Assembly (NCBI RefSeq): GCF_900094555.1
Contig: NZ_FMAC01000003.1
Location: forward strand, 124,001 to 188,000
DNA from: Martinezella hainanensis
GTDB taxonomy: Bacteria; Pseudomonadota; Alphaproteobacteria; Rhizobiales; Rhizobiaceae
DNA length: 64,000 nucleotides
Reading direction: 5' to 3'
Shown: positions 18,279 through 27,981 of the stretch, piece after piece
Layout of the letters: every line of letters begins with the position of its first letter
Numbering within the stretch: position 1 is the stretch's first letter
The notes under the pieces: generated by a model
Seen by the model: the letters and a program-made list of their open reading frames with translations, nothing else
Told to the model about the DNA's origin: nothing
Databases searched by the model: none
Program-made: the position numbers and the translations under genes

Positions 18279-19025
18279 TTATCTGCGTTCGGCGAGGTAG
18301 TCGTGCACGACTTCGCCGAGGCCGAGCGTCAGATCGGCAGTGAAATGAACGGCGGAAACGACCTCGAGAACGGGCAACCGCGCGACATCGGCCATGACAT
18401 GCGGCCTGAGATCAAGGGCGGCTGGCGAGGTCCAGGCTTCCTTGATGGTGATGTCGGTCAGGTAGTAGCGCACCAGTTCGCAGATGCGCGGGGTAGCGTC
18501 GACATGCGGCACGATCTTGATTAGGAAATTCGGCTCCGAGAGAGCGGACAGAAGCGGCCCTTGATCGACCGGCTTGTGCTTGTAGCCCATCGTCCCAGTG
18601 GCGCAGAGAACGCTGCCGTAATGCAGCGTGCCGACGATGACCTCGCCCTCATTGACGATCTTCGGGCTGGCAAGCTTCTTCGGAAAGCCCCAGATCTCGC
18701 GGCCGCCAGTGATCGGCGCATCGTCGTCGAGATACATGGAGTGGACGTAGCCGCCCTTCTGCCCGCGATAGGTGACCGGGATGACCTGTCCGGTCTCGGT
18801 GTAATCGCCGAAGCCGGTGGAATCGGGCATGCGGATGAACTCGTATTTCACCAGCGGCTCATCGATTTCGAGCGGCGCGGGCACGACGGCCTCAAGCGCT
18901 TCGCGCGACGTGCGGTAGGTGATGATGATGTATTCTCGATCGAAGAACCTGTAGGGTCCGGGGGGATAGGAGGGATTGGTGAGCGGCATTGCATAGGCAT
19001 GCTTGAGAATGTCTTCGACCTTCAT
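18279..19025 (-). CDS. adc: Acetoacetate decarboxylase
   Basis: A 248-residue acetoacetate decarboxylase: [19 protein letters not shown] at the N-terminus and the active-site segment [15 protein letters not shown], where Lys116 is the expected Schiff-base lysine and Lys117 the neighbour that lowers its pKa. It converts acetoacetate to acetone and CO2. ATG 19025 ([10 protein letters not shown]) starts the conserved family region, with only a weak ribosome site; the frame continues open upstream but without family similarity. Divergent from bdhA, which makes acetoacetate from 3-hydroxybutyrate. Confidence 0.93.
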   Translation of the reverse strand: MKVEDILKHAYAMPLTNPSYPPGPYRFFDREYIIITYRTSREALEAVVPAPLEIDEPLVKYEFIRMPDSTGFGDYTETGQVIPVTYRGQKGGYVHSMYLDDDAPITGGREIWGFPKKLASPKIVNEGEVIVGTLHYGSVLCATGTMGYKHKPVDQGPLLSALSEPNFLIKIVPHVDATPRICELVRYYLTDITIKEAWTSPAALDLRPHVMADVARLPVLEVVSAVHFTADLTLGLGEVVHDYLAERR

Positions 19026-19085
19026 CGTATTGTCCGTCGCTAGAGAAAATCGCCGGGCGCCGGAGCGGAAATTTGCACGGTTGCA

Positions 19086-19101
19086 TGACAGTGAAGTGTC
19101 A
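19086..19101. promoter_or_regulatory. Inverted repeat in the adc-bdhA intergenic region
   Basis: TGACA-GTGAAG-TGTCA lies in the 207-bp gap between the divergent adc and bdhA genes, 61 bases upstream of adc. It is a candidate operator for shared regulation; no regulator gene is adjacent. Confidence 0.4.
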
Positions 19102-19232
19102 GGTGCCGAAAGGTTGCGGCCGGAACCCGAATTGCCACTGTAATCAAAGCGACATATCAGGCTGGCAGTGTGCGCCCAGCTTGAGCATTTCCCTTTACTC
19201 AACCATGTCATAGCGATTGCGGGAGTAGCATA

Positions 19233-20021
19233 ATGGGTTCCTTGACTTCGAAGAATGCGCTGGTCACCGGTTCGACGAGCGGTATCGGGCTTGCGATTGC
19301 TCGCGCCTTTGCCGCCGAGGGCGCCAATGTGACGATCAACGGCCTCGGCGATGCCGATGCGATCGAGAAGGAACGCGCAGCGATCGAAGCCGATTTCGGC
19401 GTGAAGTGCCGCTACTCCGGCGCCAACATGATGAATGGCGAGGAAGTGACATCCATGGTCCGCGAAGCCGAAGAAGCCTTTGGCAGCCTCGATATCCTCG
19501 TTAACAATGCCGGCATCCAGTTCGTTGCGCCGATCGAGGAATTCCCCGACGACAAATGGGAAGCGATCATCCGCATCAACCTGCTTGCCGCCTTCTACGC
19601 GATCAAGGCCGCCATTCCGGGCATGAAGGCGCGCAAGTGGGGCCGCATCATCAACACGTCCTCGGCGCATGCGCTCGTCGCCTCGCCCTTCAAGTCGGCC
19701 TATGTTTCCGCCAAGCACGGCATTACCGGCCTCACCAAGACGATCGCTCTCGAAGCCGCACAGAACGGCGTGACGGTCAACTCCATCGCGCCCGGCTATG
19801 TCTGGACGCCGCTCGTCGAGAAGCAGATCCCCGAGACCATGAAGGCACGCAACATGACGGAAGAGCAGGTCAAGCATGACGTGCTTTTGGCCGCCCAGCC
19901 GACAAAGGAATTCGTGACCGTCGACGAAGTGGCCGCCATTGCCGTCTTCCTTTGCGGCGACGCCGCCAAGCAGATTACCGGCACGACGCTTTCCGTCGAC
20001 GGCGGCTGGACCGCCGAATAA
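19233..20021 (+). CDS. bdhA: D-3-hydroxybutyrate dehydrogenase
   Basis: A 262-residue SDR highly typical of bacterial [20 protein letters not shown], the insertion [49 protein letters not shown] (Ser/Tyr/Lys), [15 protein letters not shown] and the C-terminus [11 protein letters not shown]. It oxidises 3-hydroxybutyrate to acetoacetate with NAD+, the first step in using PHB-derived monomer. GGGAG precedes ATG 19233. Together with adc and the patatin it forms a compact PHB/ketone-body module. Confidence 0.96.
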   Translation: MGSLTSKNALVTGSTSGIGLAIARAFAAEGANVTINGLGDADAIEKERAAIEADFGVKCRYSGANMMNGEEVTSMVREAEEAFGSLDILVNNAGIQFVAPIEEFPDDKWEAIIRINLLAAFYAIKAAIPGMKARKWGRIINTSSAHALVASPFKSAYVSAKHGITGLTKTIALEAAQNGVTVNSIAPGYVWTPLVEKQIPETMKARNMTEEQVKHDVLLAAQPTKEFVTVDEVAAIAVFLCGDAAKQITGTTLSVDGGWTAE

Positions 20022-20075
20022 TGCCGAAGCCACAGCCGGCACATGCGTGAGCATCGTGCCGGCTCTCTGCGGCCG

Positions 20076-20190
20076 CTAGAGCCGGATGATTTTAGGTCTG
20101 TTCGACCTAAAATCTGAATCCGCTCTAGCATCAAAGAAGTAGAGCGTGATGTCGTCCGAAAACCGCCGACACTTTTCGGCATCACGCTCT
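20076..20190. repeat. Two adjacent palindromic intergenic elements (RIME-like)
   Basis: Element 1: CTAGAGCCGGAT (20076-20087) pairs with ATCCGCTCTAG (20118-20128) and encloses a perfect hairpin ATTTTAGGTC / GACCTAAAAT (20089-20113). Element 2: AGAGCGTGATG (20141-20151) pairs with CATCACGCTCT (20180-20190) and encloses TCCGAAAA / TTTTCGG. The second matches my memory of the rhizobial intergenic mosaic element family found in many copies in Rhizobium and Agrobacterium genomes. Confidence 0.75.
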
Positions 20191-20231
20191 AAGCTGCAGC
20201 ATCAACATGAAAACAGAGCAGGAGGCGCATA

Positions 20232-21146
20232 ATGACCGAAGAAAACCAGGACCCGCTCAGCCGCATCAAGGATGAGATCGTCGACAGCTTCGACGAAGAG
20301 CTGGAGATGCAGCTCGAGGAGGACCGTCTCGACGAGCTGGTTGCCGAAGGCCTTATCAGCGAAGGCGAAGCGACCCTCGACCGCAGGGTCTATTTCCGCG
20401 AACTCTTCCGCCTTCAGCATGAGCTCGTGCGCCTGCAGGATTGGGTGCAGTACAAGAAGCTCAAGGTCGTTGTGCTGTTTGAAGGCCGCGATTCCGCCGG
20501 CAAGGGCGGTGCCATCAAGCGCGTGACCCAGCGCCTCAATCCGCGCGTCTGCCGCGTCGTCGCGCTGCCGGCTCCGACCGAGCGCGAGCGGCACCAGTGG
20601 TATTTCCAGCGCTATGCCGCTCACCTGCCGACGGCGGGCGAAATGGTGCTGTTCGACCGCAGCTGGTACAACCGCGCCGGTGTCGAGCGGGTCATGGGCT
20701 TCTGCTCGCCGGAAGAACTGGAAGAATTCTTCCGCTCCGTGCCGGATTTCGAGCGCATGCTGGTTCGCTCCGGCATCATTCTCCTCAAATACTGGTTCTC
20801 GATCACCGACGAGGAACAGGAATTCCGTTTCAACATGCGCATTCAGGACCCGCTGAAGCAGTGGAAGCTTTCGCCGATGGATCTGCAGAGCCGCGTGCAT
20901 TGGGAAGAATACACCAAGGCCAAGGAAGAGATGCTGGAGCGCACCCATATTCCGGAAGCGCCGTGGTGGGTCGTCCATGCCGTCGACAAGAAGAGGGCAC
21001 GCCTCAACTGCATCGCGCATCTGCTGACGCAGATCCCTTACGAGGCAGTTCCGAAGCCGGAAATCATCCTGCCGGAGCGCATGCGCAACGCCGACTATCA
21101 TCGCACACCGGTGCCGCCGGAAATGTACGTGCCGGAAATCTACTGA
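20232..21146 (+). CDS. ppk2: Polyphosphate kinase 2 (class I PPK2)
   Basis: A 304-residue PPK2: Walker A GRDSAGKGG, Walker B VLFDRSWYNRAGVE, the lid region QEFRFNMRIQDPLKQWKLS and SRVHWEEYTKAKEEML, then PWWVVHAVDKKRARLN. Class I enzymes transfer phosphate between polyphosphate and nucleoside diphosphates, mainly making ATP or GTP. An acidic N-terminal extension (about 50 residues rich in Glu/Asp) is present. AGGAGG sits 9 bases before ATG 20232. Likely monocistronic, ending at the hairpin at 21159. Confidence 0.95.
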   Translation: MTEENQDPLSRIKDEIVDSFDEELEMQLEEDRLDELVAEGLISEGEATLDRRVYFRELFRLQHELVRLQDWVQYKKLKVVVLFEGRDSAGKGGAIKRVTQRLNPRVCRVVALPAPTERERHQWYFQRYAAHLPTAGEMVLFDRSWYNRAGVERVMGFCSPEELEEFFRSVPDFERMLVRSGIILLKYWFSITDEEQEFRFNMRIQDPLKQWKLSPMDLQSRVHWEEYTKAKEEMLERTHIPEAPWWVVHAVDKKRARLNCIAHLLTQIPYEAVPKPEIILPERMRNADYHRTPVPPEMYVPEIY

Positions 21147-21158
21147 CGATATCGACTA

Positions 21159-21184
21159 GACGGGCTCGCCTCAGCGAGCCCGTC
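21159..21184 (+). terminator. Hairpin after ppk2
   Basis: GACGGGCTCGC (21159-21169), loop CTCA, GCGAGCCCGTC (21174-21184): a perfect 11-bp stem 12 bases after the stop. No T run follows. Confidence 0.6.
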
Positions 21185-21269
21185 ATCCGCCAAAGACTAT
21201 AGCAAGCGGCAGCTCAACTGGTGATATGATGCGAATCTAAAATTCGTGTCGTCGGCTGAGGAGACCGTC

Positions 21270-22553
21270 ATGACTGCGCCGCATCCGTCCAAAACGCATA
21301 TCGGCAATCACCCCCTCCATCCCGAAACCCAGATGCTGAATTACGGCTATGATCCCGAACTCTCCGAGGGCGCGGTCAAGCCGCCCGTTTTCCTGACCTC
21401 CACCTTCGTCTTCAAATCGGCCGAGGACGGCCGCGATTTCTTCAATTACATCTCCGGCCGCACCGAGCCTCCGGCGGGCACGGGCGTCGGGCTCGTCTAT
21501 TCGCGCTTCAACCACCCCAATAGCGAAATCGTCGAGGATCGTCTCGCCGTCTACGAAAAAGCGGAAAGCGGCGCGCTATTTTCCTCGGGCATGTCGGCGA
21601 TCGCGACAACCCTTCTCACCTTCGCGCGACCGGGCGACGCGATCCTGCATTCGCAGCCGCTTTACGGCGGCACCGAAACGCTGATCGCCAAGACATTCCT
21701 CAATCTCGGAGTAGCCGCCGTCGGCTTCGCCGATGGTGTCAATGAAGGCTCGGTGATGGCAGCGGCAGAGGACGCGATGGCCAAGGGCCGCGTCTCCGTC
21801 ATTCTCGTCGAAACGCCAGCCAATCCGACGAACAGCCTCGTCGATATCGCGATGATCCGCCGCGTTGCCGATGCGATCGGCAAGAAGCAGGAACACACGC
21901 CGATCATCGCATGTGACAATACGCTGCTCGGCCCGGTCTTCCAGCGGCCGATCGAGCACGGGACCGATATCTCGCTCTACTCGCTGACCAAATATGTCGG
22001 CGGTCATTCCGATCTGATCGCCGGGGCCGCTCTTGGCTCCAAGGCCGTCATCAAACAGGTGAAGGCGCTGCGCGGAGCGATCGGCACGCAGCTCGACCCG
22101 CATTCCTGCTGGATGCTCGGCCGTTCGCTGGAAACGCTGCAAATCCGCATGGAGCGGGCAAACAGCAATGCGCGAGCGGTTGCCGATTTCCTGCGGGATC
22201 ATCCGAAGGTCGAGCAGATCCACTACCTCCCTTATACCGACCCGTCATCGGCAACGGGCCGCACCTTCGCCGCCCAATGCAGCGGTGCGGGCTCCACCTT
22301 CTCCTTCGACATCAATGGCGGCCAGCCGGCATCGTTCAAATTCCTGAACGCGCTGCAGATCTTCAAGCTCGCCGTCAGCCTCGGCGGCACGGAATCGCTT
22401 GCCTCCCATCCGGCAACAACGACGCATTCCGGCGTTCCGATTGATGTGCGCCATCGTATCGGCGTGCTGGAATCGACGATCCGCCTGTCGATCGGGATTG
22501 AACATCCCGACGATCTGATTGCCGATCTGGCTGCTGCCCTCGACGCCGCATAA
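21270..22553 (+). CDS. Cystathionine gamma-synthase family PLP enzyme
   Basis: A 427-residue Cys/Met metabolism PLP-dependent enzyme. [14 protein letters not shown] and [10 protein letters not shown] are cofactor-binding segments, ETPANPTN is the family hallmark, [12 protein letters not shown] holds the pyridine-binding Asp, and [11 protein letters not shown] carries the Schiff-base Lys. C-terminal [16 protein letters not shown] is conserved. ATG 21270 with GAGGAG seven bases upstream is preferred over GTG 21246. Synthase, gamma-lyase or sulfhydrylase activity cannot be separated from the motifs. No Met or Cys genes adjoin. Confidence 0.9.
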   Translation: MTAPHPSKTHIGNHPLHPETQMLNYGYDPELSEGAVKPPVFLTSTFVFKSAEDGRDFFNYISGRTEPPAGTGVGLVYSRFNHPNSEIVEDRLAVYEKAESGALFSSGMSAIATTLLTFARPGDAILHSQPLYGGTETLIAKTFLNLGVAAVGFADGVNEGSVMAAAEDAMAKGRVSVILVETPANPTNSLVDIAMIRRVADAIGKKQEHTPIIACDNTLLGPVFQRPIEHGTDISLYSLTKYVGGHSDLIAGAALGSKAVIKQVKALRGAIGTQLDPHSCWMLGRSLETLQIRMERANSNARAVADFLRDHPKVEQIHYLPYTDPSSATGRTFAAQCSGAGSTFSFDINGGQPASFKFLNALQIFKLAVSLGGTESLASHPATTTHSGVPIDVRHRIGVLESTIRLSIGIEHPDDLIADLAAALDAA

Positions 22554-22623
22554 TGCAAGTGGCCTGATCGGCAGGCCGATGACAGTAGCCGTATCGCCTT
22601 TCCTGCTCGCAGCCACCCAGGTC

Positions 22624-23610
22624 TCAACGACCTGGCAAATTGCTTGTTCCCCTTCGGTCATGTCCGAACGTTCCTTGAAAGTCAGCTTTGCGCTGGAACA
22701 TCATCGATTGCCGGACAGCAGTTTCCTCCAAAAGCGCTTGCAGCCAGTCGGCAAAGACCTGAACGCGGCGGGAGAGATGTCTGCGGTGCGGATAGAGCAA
22801 TGTCATCTGCAGCGGCTCCGCGCGATAATCCGGCATGACCTCGACAAGCTCGCCCGCCTCCAGATGCGCACGCAGATCGTAAGCCGGATTCTGGATCAGC
22901 CCCAGGCCCGCGACACAGCAGGCGATATAGGCTTCCGCACTGTTGACCGTCACGCGGCCTCTCATCGGCAGGCTGCGCAACATGCCATCCTCCAGCCACT
23001 CCCAAGGCTCGGTTCGCCCTGTCGAGGGCGACGCATAATTGACTGCCCAATGGCAGTCGAGGTCCACAGGCGTCTGCGGCGTGCCATGCTTCGACAGATA
23101 GTCGGGGCTTGCGACATTGATGAGCGGCAATTTTCCGATCGGCCGGGCAATCAATCCGGAATCGACGAGCGGGCCGACGCGCAACACGCAATCGATACTA
23201 TCCTCGACCAGATTGACTGCCCGGTCGGTGACGCCGAGATCCACCTCGATGTCGGGAAACTGGTCGAGGAACGACGGCAGCGCCGGCGCAACGATCAACC
23301 GGCCGATGCGGCCCGGCACATCCGTGCGCAGCTTGCCTGAAGGTTTAGCGTCGCTCTGCCGAAACAGGCTCTCCGTTTCCTCGACATCGGCAATGACCCG
23401 CAGGCAACGGTCATAGAAGGCGGTGCCATCCTGTGTCGGCGAGACCTTGCGCGTGCTGCGATGGAGCAGCCGCGCGCCGACGCGTCCCTCCAACTCGATG
23501 ACCGCGGCCGAGACCGAGGAGCGCGGCAGGCCCAGCGTATCGGCCGCGCGGGTGAAGCTGCTGCACTCCACGACGCGGGTAAAAATCCTGAAGAGGTCGA
23601 TGCGATCCAA
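22624..23610 (-). CDS. LysR-family transcriptional regulator
   Basis: A 328-residue LysR protein: N-terminal winged helix (LFRIFTRVVECSSFTRAADTLGLPRSSVSAAV, recognition helix around SSVS), then the periplasmic-binding-type effector domain. The start is TTG 23610; no ATG or GTG lies between the upstream in-frame stop and this codon. The C-terminus (RKADFQGTFGHDRRGTSNLPGR) is longer than usual. It is divergent from an SDR gene, with an inverted repeat between them, the classic LysR/target arrangement. Confidence 0.92.
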   Translation of the reverse strand: MDRIDLFRIFTRVVECSSFTRAADTLGLPRSSVSAAVIELEGRVGARLLHRSTRKVSPTQDGTAFYDRCLRVIADVEETESLFRQSDAKPSGKLRTDVPGRIGRLIVAPALPSFLDQFPDIEVDLGVTDRAVNLVEDSIDCVLRVGPLVDSGLIARPIGKLPLINVASPDYLSKHGTPQTPVDLDCHWAVNYASPSTGRTEPWEWLEDGMLRSLPMRGRVTVNSAEAYIACCVAGLGLIQNPAYDLRAHLEAGELVEVMPDYRAEPLQMTLLYPHRRHLSRRVQVFADWLQALLEETAVRQSMMFQRKADFQGTFGHDRRGTSNLPGR

Positions 23611-23637
23611 ATCTATGCCGCCATTGTCCGTATATTC

Positions 23638-23652
23638 TGACAGATGATGTCA
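23638..23652. promoter_or_regulatory. Candidate LysR-type operator
   Basis: TGACA-GATGA-TGTCA, extended outward by near-matching TT and AA. It sits 28 bases upstream of the lysR start and 91 bases before the SDR start, and fits the T-N11-A LysR box. Confidence 0.55.
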
Positions 23653-23743
23653 AAATAGGCTGCTTTATCGGCAAATTCCAGACGATAGATTTACCTCAGG
23701 AAGGGCGGCGCGGTGCCGTCCCACTTCCCAAGGAGGCCCATTC

Positions 23744-24517
23744 ATGACCGACCATTCCATCAAGGGAAAGACCGTCATCATTGCCGGCGGCGCCAAAAAT
23801 CTCGGCGGCCTGATCGCTCGCGATTTCGCAGCGCATGGCGCAAAGGCGATCGCCATTCACTATAACAGCGTCGCGACGAAGGCCGATGCCGATGCGACGG
23901 TTGCTGCCGTCAAGGCCGCCGGTGCCGAATCGGCCGCATTCCAGGCCGATCTAACGACCGCAGGCGCGGCCGAGAAACTCTTTGCCGAGGCTGTCTCTGC
24001 CTTCGGCCGCCCCGATATCGCGATCAATACGGTCGGCAAGGTGCTGAAGAAACCGATCGTCGATATATCGGAGGCCGAATATGACGAGATGAGCGCCGTC
24101 AATTCGAAATCGGCCTTCTTCTTCCTGAAGGAAGCGGGCAAGTCGCTCAACGATAACGGCAAGATCTGCACGCTCGTCACGTCACTTCTCGGCGCCTTCA
24201 CGCCGTTTTATTCGAGCTATGCCGGGACGAAGGCACCGGTTGAGCACTTCACCCGCGCTGCAGCCAAGGAGTTCGGCGATCGCGGCATCTCGGTCACCGC
24301 GATCGGCCCCGGTCCGATGGATACGCCATTCTTCTACCCGGCAGAAAGCGCCGATGCCCAGGCCTATCACAAGGGGGCGGCAGCGCTTTCGAAATTCTCG
24401 AAGACCGGCCTTACCGATATCGAGGATATCGTCCCCTACATTCGCTTCCTCGTCTCGGAGGGCTGGTGGATGACCGGACAGACCATTCTCGTCAATGGCG
24501 GCTACACGACGAAGTAG
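23744..24517 (+). CDS. SDR-family oxidoreductase
   Basis: A 257-residue SDR with an unusual cofactor loop AGGAKNLGG in place of TGxxxGIG (Ala/Asn at usual positions), basic IHYNSVATK suggesting NADP(H), NTVG instead of NNAG, and active-site TSLLGAFTPFYSSYAGTK with Tyr/Lys kept. The C-terminus GQTILVNGGYTTK is standard. AAGGAGG precedes ATG 23744. It is the probable target of the divergent LysR regulator. Convergent with the GntR gene (25 bp between stops). Confidence 0.88.
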   Translation: MTDHSIKGKTVIIAGGAKNLGGLIARDFAAHGAKAIAIHYNSVATKADADATVAAVKAAGAESAAFQADLTTAGAAEKLFAEAVSAFGRPDIAINTVGKVLKKPIVDISEAEYDEMSAVNSKSAFFFLKEAGKSLNDNGKICTLVTSLLGAFTPFYSSYAGTKAPVEHFTRAAAKEFGDRGISVTAIGPGPMDTPFFYPAESADAQAYHKGAAALSKFSKTGLTDIEDIVPYIRFLVSEGWWMTGQTILVNGGYTTK

Positions 24518-24542
24518 GCGGATCGCCCCGCGACGACTAAGC

Positions 24543-25316
24543 CTAGTCTAGCTGGTCCTTGGGCTTGGCGGCGCGCAGCGCGTCGCTGAGCTCCATTCTG
24601 GCCGTTCCGATTAACTGCTCCATGGCGAAACGTGCCGCATCAGGTCGACGCATGCGGATCGCATCCAGAACATCCTGATGGCGGGCGATCGCGTAATCAT
24701 GCGACTGGCTGGCCCGATTTGTCAGGCGGAAACTCGCGAGCAGAGCGGCACGGATCGCCGTGGCGAACTGGCGGAAGACCCAATTGCCGCTGGCATTGAT
24801 GATGGCCGTGTGAAACTCCAGATCCGCCTGGCTCCACGCCTCGTTGTCGCGCGCATTTGCGGCAACCATATCCTCGAACGCTTCGGCAATCTGTGCGAGC
24901 TGCTTGGCTGTAGCATTGGCGGCTGCCTGCGCGGCGGCGGCGGGCTCCAGCACCTGCCGCGCATCAAGCAGGGAATCGTAGAAACTTCGATCATTGCTGA
25001 GTGCCAGTGTGGCATCGAGAACCAGCGGGTCCAGATAGTTCCAGTTTTCCCTCGGAAGGACCGTGGTGCCGGCGCGGGTGCGCGAGCGAACCATCCCCAG
25101 CGCCGACAGATATTGCATGGCCTCGCGCAGGCTGGTGCGGCTGACGCCATAGACCTCGGAGAGTTCGGCTTCGTTCGGAAGGATCGAGCCTTCGGCAAGA
25201 GCGCCCGACACGATCTGCCCGATGAGCTTCTTCAACAGCTCCTCGCGCACGGTGCGCCTGCCCTGTTCGGGCGCGGCCCCGCCCTGAGTCCGTAAAGATC
25301 CCAAACGCGTACTCAT
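24543..25316 (-). CDS. GntR-family regulator with FCD domain
   Basis: A 257-residue regulator. N-terminal winged helix (EELLKKLIGQIVSGALAEGSILPNEAELSEVYGVSRTSLREAM), then an all-helical FCD ligand domain with metal-ligand-like Asp/His positions (DLEFHTAI, ARHQDVLDAI). ATG 25316 (MSTRLG) is favoured over an in-frame upstream start. It lies downstream of araHGF on the same strand, 118 bases after araH, so it likely controls this sugar locus, perhaps with arabinose or its lactone/acid as effector (inference). Confidence 0.9.
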   Translation of the reverse strand: MSTRLGSLRTQGGAAPEQGRRTVREELLKKLIGQIVSGALAEGSILPNEAELSEVYGVSRTSLREAMQYLSALGMVRSRTRAGTTVLPRENWNYLDPLVLDATLALSNDRSFYDSLLDARQVLEPAAAAQAAANATAKQLAQIAEAFEDMVAANARDNEAWSQADLEFHTAIINASGNWVFRQFATAIRAALLASFRLTNRASQSHDYAIARHQDVLDAIRMRRPDAARFAMEQLIGTARMELSDALRAAKPKDQLD

Positions 25317-25434
25317 CACTTGCACTCCCTTCCGCTGCCCGGCAGCGATCATGAGCGGCACCATGCCCCGGCATCAATGCGCAACTGCAAGCCCGGCAAA
25401 CTTCTCCCCAAACTTCTCCCAGGAAATCCGATCG

Positions 25435-26391
25435 TTACAAGCGGCTCCCACGCCCTGCCGCCGACGAACGCAGATTATCCAACAGAACGGCAATCAACAG
25501 AATGCAGCCGCGCACGAGATATTGATAGAAGGCCTGGATATTGAGCAGGTTCATGACATTCTCGGCAATGCCCATGATGAGGACGCCGACGATCACCCCG
25601 GTCATTGCCGCACGGCCACCAGCCAGGGACACGCCGCCGAGCACGCAGGCCGAGATGACGGAAAGTTCCAGCCCGGTTGCTGCATTCGGCTGGCCCGACG
25701 TGATGCGCGAGGCGAGCAGGATGCCGGCAATGGCGCAGACCAGCCCCTGCAGGGCGAAGATCCAGATCCGCATATTGACGACGTTAACGCCGGCAAGGCG
25801 CGAAGCCTCCGGATTGCCGCCGATCGCGAGCGTGTTCTTGCCGAAAACGGTGCGATTAAGCGTGAAACCGAAGACGATGAACAGCAGTATCATGATCCAG
25901 ATCGGCGTCGGCACCGTCAGGAAGCGCGACAGCGCCAGCTGATAGAAAGCCGGATCGTTGATGCCGACGGCGCGGCCATCAGAGGCGATCAGGGCCAGGC
26001 CGCGCACGATCTGCATGGTGGCGAGCGTGGTGATCAAGGCATTGATGCGGAACTTGGCGATGACGACGCCATTGACGACGCCGACGACGCTGCCGCAGAT
26101 CAGGGCCGCCACGAGCCCGACCGGAATCGAGCCGGTGGAATTCGACACCATGACGGCGATCATGCCCGAGAAGGCGACGGTCGAGCCGACGGAAAGGTCG
26201 AAGTCGCGCGATGCAAGGCAGAACATCATGGTGCAGGCGACGATGCCGATCGTCACCACCGACTGCAGCAGACCAAGCATGTTACGCTCGGTCAGGAAGC
26301 TCGGAACGAAGAGCGAGACGATCACGAAGGCGATCGCGAAGATCACTACGAGGCCCTGTTCGCCGAGGAGGATTTTTTTCAACGAATTCAT
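25435..26391 (-). CDS. araH: Arabinose-type sugar ABC transporter, permease
   Basis: A 318-residue BPD_transp_2 permease with 8-10 hydrophobic helices (VVIFAIAFVIVSLFVPSF, IPVGLVAALICGSVVGVVNGV) and the family segments RDFDLSVGSTVAFSG and GRNTLAIGGN-like KNTLAIGGNPEASRLAGV. ATG 26391 is preferred: AGGA lies 9 bases upstream, whereas for ATG 26400 the same AGGA would abut the start. It works with the AraG-like ATPase (stop to start 16 bp) and AraF-like binding protein to import a pentose or related sugar. Confidence 0.92.
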   Translation of the reverse strand: MNSLKKILLGEQGLVVIFAIAFVIVSLFVPSFLTERNMLGLLQSVVTIGIVACTMMFCLASRDFDLSVGSTVAFSGMIAVMVSNSTGSIPVGLVAALICGSVVGVVNGVVIAKFRINALITTLATMQIVRGLALIASDGRAVGINDPAFYQLALSRFLTVPTPIWIMILLFIVFGFTLNRTVFGKNTLAIGGNPEASRLAGVNVVNMRIWIFALQGLVCAIAGILLASRITSGQPNAATGLELSVISACVLGGVSLAGGRAAMTGVIVGVLIMGIAENVMNLLNIQAFYQYLVRGCILLIAVLLDNLRSSAAGRGSRL

Positions 26392-26407
26392 CGTCACCAT
26401 TCCTGAA

Positions 26408-27913
26408 TTAGATTGTGCCGGCGGCGTTCTTGTCGGGCAGCGCTGCGGTCAGAATGGCCCGCTCGTCGAAATCGGCGCGATCGACATTGGCGGCGACGCG
26501 CCCCTGGCACATGACCATGATGCGATCGGAAATGCCCATGACCTCGGGAAGCTCGCTGGAGATGACGACGATCGCCATGCCCCCCGCCGCCAGTTCATAG
26601 AGGATCTCATAGATTTCCGACTTGGCGCCGACATCGATGCCGCGCGTCGGCTCGTCGATGACGAGAACCTTGACGCCCTGCTCCGAAAGCCAGCGGCCGA
26701 GGATGACCTTCTGCTGGTTGCCGCCCGAGAGATTGACGATATCCTGCTTGCGCGAGGGCGTGCGCACCCTGAGCTTGGCGATGAACTGATCGGCGACCGA
26801 GGCTTCCTTCTTCGGATTGAGGATGCCGAAGGGCGAAAAATGCCGGCGCGAGGAGATGGCGATGTTCTCCTCGATCGATCGCCCCTGAATGATACCGTCG
26901 AACTTGCGGTCTTCCGGGCACAGAACCATGCCGGCGCTGATGGCAGCCTTCGGATTATTGGGCGAAACGGCGACGCCGTCGATCGAGACCGTGCCCTGGT
27001 GGCGATGATCGGCACCATAGAGAAGGCGAGCCATCTCGCTTCGGCCGGCACCGATAAGACCGAAAAAGCCGAGAATTTCGCCCCTGCGCACCGAGAAGCT
27101 GACGGGATTGCGCAGCTTCGAGCCCGAAAGCCCCTTGGCTTGGAGACGTACCTCGCCGAGCGGACGTTCGCGCCAGCTCCAGATATTGCTGATCTCACGG
27201 CCGACCATCTGCGAAATGATCTGCTCGCGCGTCGTATCGGCGATCTTTGGATGATGCGCGGCGAGCTTGCCGTCGCGCAGCACGGTGAGACTGTCGCAGA
27301 GCCGGAAGATCTCATCCAGGCGATGCGAGACATAGAGGATGACCGTGCCGTTCGCTCTCAGCCGGTCGATCAGGGAAAACAGGATTTCGCTCTCGCGTGA
27401 CGATAGCGACGAGGTCGGTTCGTCGAGCGCGATAACCCGCGCATCGACCATGACGGCCTTGGCGATCTCCACCATCTGGCGGGCGCCGATCGACAACGAG
27501 GAAACCTTGGCTGCCGGATCGACGTCGATGCCGATTTCCTTGAGCTTGGTGCGAACGGTCTCGATCAATGTCCTGCCGTCGATCACACCGGCCTTGCCGG
27601 GAAAACGGCCAAGCCAGAGATTCTCGGCGACGGTCAGTTCCGGCACCAGCTGCAGTTCCTGATGGATGACGATGACGCCGGCATGAAAGGCATCGCGGAC
27701 GGAGCTGTAATGCTGCTCCACGCCATCGATGACGATGCTGCCGGTATCCGCCGCCTGATCGCCTGAGAGAACCCGGATCAACGTCGACTTGCCGGCGCCG
27801 TTTTCGCCCATCAACCCATGCACGGCGCCTCTTTCGACGTCGAAGGAGACGTCGGACAGCGCCTGGACACCGGGATAGCCCTTGGAAATGCCCTTGAACT
27901 CAAGGAAAGCCAT
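26408..27913 (-). CDS. araG: Arabinose-type sugar ABC transporter, double ATPase
   Basis: A 501-residue sugar ATPase with two fused ABC domains. First: Walker A GENGAGKST, signature LSIGARQMVEIAKA, Walker B VIALDEPTSSL. Second: degenerate P-loop GLIGAGRSE, signature LSGGNQQKVILGRWL, Walker B VLVIDEPTRGIDVGAKSEIY. This matches the RbsA/AraG/MglA class. Translation likely begins at ATG 27913, preceded by TGGAGCGAGC. A stable hairpin separates it from araF. Confidence 0.94.
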   Translation of the reverse strand: MAFLEFKGISKGYPGVQALSDVSFDVERGAVHGLMGENGAGKSTLIRVLSGDQAADTGSIVIDGVEQHYSSVRDAFHAGVIVIHQELQLVPELTVAENLWLGRFPGKAGVIDGRTLIETVRTKLKEIGIDVDPAAKVSSLSIGARQMVEIAKAVMVDARVIALDEPTSSLSSRESEILFSLIDRLRANGTVILYVSHRLDEIFRLCDSLTVLRDGKLAAHHPKIADTTREQIISQMVGREISNIWSWRERPLGEVRLQAKGLSGSKLRNPVSFSVRRGEILGFFGLIGAGRSEMARLLYGADHRHQGTVSIDGVAVSPNNPKAAISAGMVLCPEDRKFDGIIQGRSIEENIAISSRRHFSPFGILNPKKEASVADQFIAKLRVRTPSRKQDIVNLSGGNQQKVILGRWLSEQGVKVLVIDEPTRGIDVGAKSEIYEILYELAAGGMAIVVISSELPEVMGISDRIMVMCQGRVAANVDRADFDERAILTAALPDKNAAGTI

Positions 27914-27933
27914 GCTCGCTCCATCGAGAGAAG

Positions 27934-27959
27934 GTCCGGCGGCAACGACGCCGCCGGAC
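27934..27959 (-). other. Stem-loop between araF and araG
   Basis: GTCCGGCGGC (27934-27943), loop AACGAC, GCCGCCGGAC (27950-27959): a perfect 10-bp stem in the araF-araG gap. Such hairpins after binding-protein genes commonly protect the upstream mRNA and lower expression of the membrane components. Confidence 0.65.
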
Positions 27960-27981
27960 GGATATCATCCTTGGGGGATGA

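Noticed and set aside
18279..20054. Single minus-strand frame joining acetoacetate decarboxylase to a 340-residue N-terminal extension
   Set aside because: The extension is antisense to bdhA; decarboxylase similarity begins at ATG 19025.
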